Positions 6,885 to 7,741 of a stretch of DNA of 7,741 nucleotides are shown here, piece after piece; position 1 is the first letter of the stretch; the number at the start of each line of letters is the position of its first letter. The notes below the pieces were generated by a model. That model worked only from the letters and a program-made list of their open reading frames with translations. It did no database searches and was not told the DNA's origin. This stretch comes from an uncultured Porphyromonadaceae bacterium (GTDB lineage Bacteria; Bacteroidota; Bacteroidia; Bacteroidales; Muribaculaceae), in NCBI GenBank assembly GCA_900552325.1, contig URZG01000095.1, positions 1 to 7,741 on the forward strand. Reading direction: 5' to 3'. The position numbers and the translations under genes were made by a program.

Positions 6885-7741
6885 ACCGCACACCACATCA
6901 CCGACTGGAATCACACCTCCCGGCACGCCCCGATTAACAAAATCAATTATCAGTAAGGGAAACAAAACTCCTTACTGTTTTTTAGTTTTCGGGGCATCCT
7001 ACCTAATAATGCTTACAATCGTATTTCTCGCTTCATGGCATAGGCTGGGACTTGAATACGGAGCCGTGTCATCGCTCATATCCGCACTTTCCGAAGCGTC
7101 GCTTCTCACGTTGCCCTACATCTTCCTTCCACGGCGGTGGCGCTGGACGATTACAATACCCGGCTTTATCGTGGCGGCATCACTGCTGGTCAACGCCTGG
7201 TACTACCCCTATTTCGGCGACATAATGCCCCCGGGAAATTTCCTTATGGCGTCGACTATCGACAGCACCCTCGTGGAATGTTCCATAGCCGCCATGAGAT
7301 GGTCCGACCTTCTGATAGCCCTCCCCATTCCCGCGGTCCTCGCATATTATATATGGCGGCGCAGACAGATTTCACAGGGCACCCCCTCCACCCGGTTGCG
7401 ACTCGCTGTAACCACCTTACTGACGTGCCTTTTCATCTGCGGTCCCCTGAAAGGATTCGCCACCGTATACAGCCAGCTCCCGGCAAATGAACACACCCCG
7501 GCAAACGCATGGAAAGCATACACCATGCCCGGCACCGCCATTTTCACCCACACCGTGCGCCACGGATATATCGGAGGATACATCACCTACGGCTCCATAA
7601 ACAAAGAAATCGAACTCACCGATGCCGACCGGCAGGAGATAATTCTGGCCGGGGAACGCACCCCCGCGCCACCGCTTGATGAACTTGCACAGTCGCTCCG
7701 GGGAGCCACTGAGGCGAACCGAGGCAAGAACCTGATTTTCA
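6871..7741 (+). CDS. LTA-synthase/sulfatase-like membrane phosphotransferase, N-terminal part only
   Basis: The frame is open from ATG 6871 to the right edge (290 residues). About five hydrophobic segments are visible (36-56, 66-87, 95-114, 144-162, 177-197), then a soluble stretch ending in RGKNLIF at 284-290. Five N-terminal helices leading to a KNxIxxxxES-type strand is the architecture of LTA synthase/OpgB-like enzymes of the alkaline phosphatase/sulfatase superfamily. The expected catalytic motif would begin just past the edge, so no catalytic residue can be checked. Known relatives transfer phosphoglycerol or phosphoethanolamine from a lipid to a glycan at the outer face of the inner membrane; here this could decorate the operon's polysaccharide. 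ATG 6871 lies inside the end of the GT4 gene (14-base overlap), which suggests translational coupling. The first 35 residues are Ser/Thr/Pro-rich and weakly gene-like, and an intrinsic terminator lies in codons 27-38. The next in-frame start is ATG 7009 (M47), which would cut the first helix in half. The reading frame is sure; the start is not, and the function is moderately supported. Confidence 0.7.
   Translation, partial: MKHSEPHTTSPTGITPPGTPRLTKSIISKGNKTPYCFLVFGASYLIMLTIVFLASWHRLGLEYGAVSSLISALSEASLLTLPYIFLPRRWRWTITIPGFIVAASLLVNAWYYPYFGDIMPPGNFLMASTIDSTLVECSIAAMRWSDLLIALPIPAVLAYYIWRRRQISQGTPSTRLRLAVTTLLTCLFICGPLKGFATVYSQLPANEHTPANAWKAYTMPGTAIFTHTVRHGYIGGYITYGSINKEIELTDADRQEIILAGERTPAPPLDELAQSLRGATEANRGKNLIF
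6951..6983 (+). terminator. Intrinsic (Rho-independent) terminator between the GT4 gene and the last gene
   Basis: CAGTAAGG (6951-6958) and CCTTACTG (6970-6977) form a perfect 8-bp stem with an 11-base A-rich loop. The stem is followed at once by six T (6978-6983) and, after AG, four more. This is a canonical terminator 67 bases after the GT4 stop codon. It either ends the polysaccharide operon or, if the last gene starts at 6871, lies within its first codons and acts as an attenuator. The stem is only moderately GC-rich, so termination may be partial. Confidence 0.7.

Noticed and set aside
6975..7008. Possible separate promoter for the last gene (TAGTTTTC at 6983-6990)
   Set aside because: It resembles a -7 box but has no TTTG at the required distance upstream and overlaps the terminator T-run.
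7137..7490. 117-codon plus-strand frame in the last gene
   Set aside because: It is out of frame with the multi-helix membrane protein that covers the same bases and shows no domain-like features.

Overview
The window reads as a piece of a GC-rich Bacteroidales chromosome; family level (for example Muribaculaceae) is only a guess. Three things point there. Both promoters fit the Bacteroidetes pattern (TTTG, 19-base spacer, TAnnTTTG-like box). None of the starts I inspected has an obvious Shine-Dalgarno sequence. The Wza/Wzc-type proteins have the Bacteroides-like form: a short lipoprotein exporter of about 267 residues and a Wzz-kinase fusion of about 787 residues.

Layout. Bases 1-815 (minus strand) hold the first 271 codons of an ATP-grasp family protein of unknown substrate, cut by the left edge. 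Bases 816-1111 are a divergent intergenic region with one convincing promoter per strand. The plus-strand promoter carries a perfect 12-base palindrome that fills the space directly before its -7 box, a candidate operator. From 1112 to the right edge runs a tightly packed plus-strand cluster: Wza-like outer-membrane polysaccharide export lipoprotein (1112-1915), Wzc-like chain-length determinant with a BY-type tyrosine kinase domain (1950-4313), Wzy/O-antigen-ligase-like polytopic membrane protein (4329-5819), GT4-type glycosyltransferase (5838-6884), and the N-terminal membrane part of an LTA-synthase/sulfatase-like phosphotransferase (6871 to beyond 7741).

How the genes fit together. This is the core of a Wzy-dependent surface polysaccharide pathway (capsule, exopolysaccharide or O-antigen-like). 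The GT4 enzyme adds a sugar to the repeat unit, the Wzy-like protein polymerises it, the Wzc-like protein sets chain length and energises export, and the Wza-like lipoprotein forms the outer-membrane exit. The last gene may decorate the glycan or lipid with a phospho-group. No Wzx flippase, initiating transferase, or phosphatase for the kinase is in view, so they lie outside the window or elsewhere in the genome.

The most unusual structures are non-coding. One is the palindrome inside the operon promoter. The other is a textbook intrinsic terminator (8-bp perfect stem followed by six T) at the boundary of the GT4 gene and the last gene; it falls inside the last gene's reading frame if that gene starts at 6871. 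I found no mobile element, CRISPR array, tRNA or rRNA. I did not see an entirely novel system; the window is a recognisable export/polymerisation locus with interesting regulatory details.
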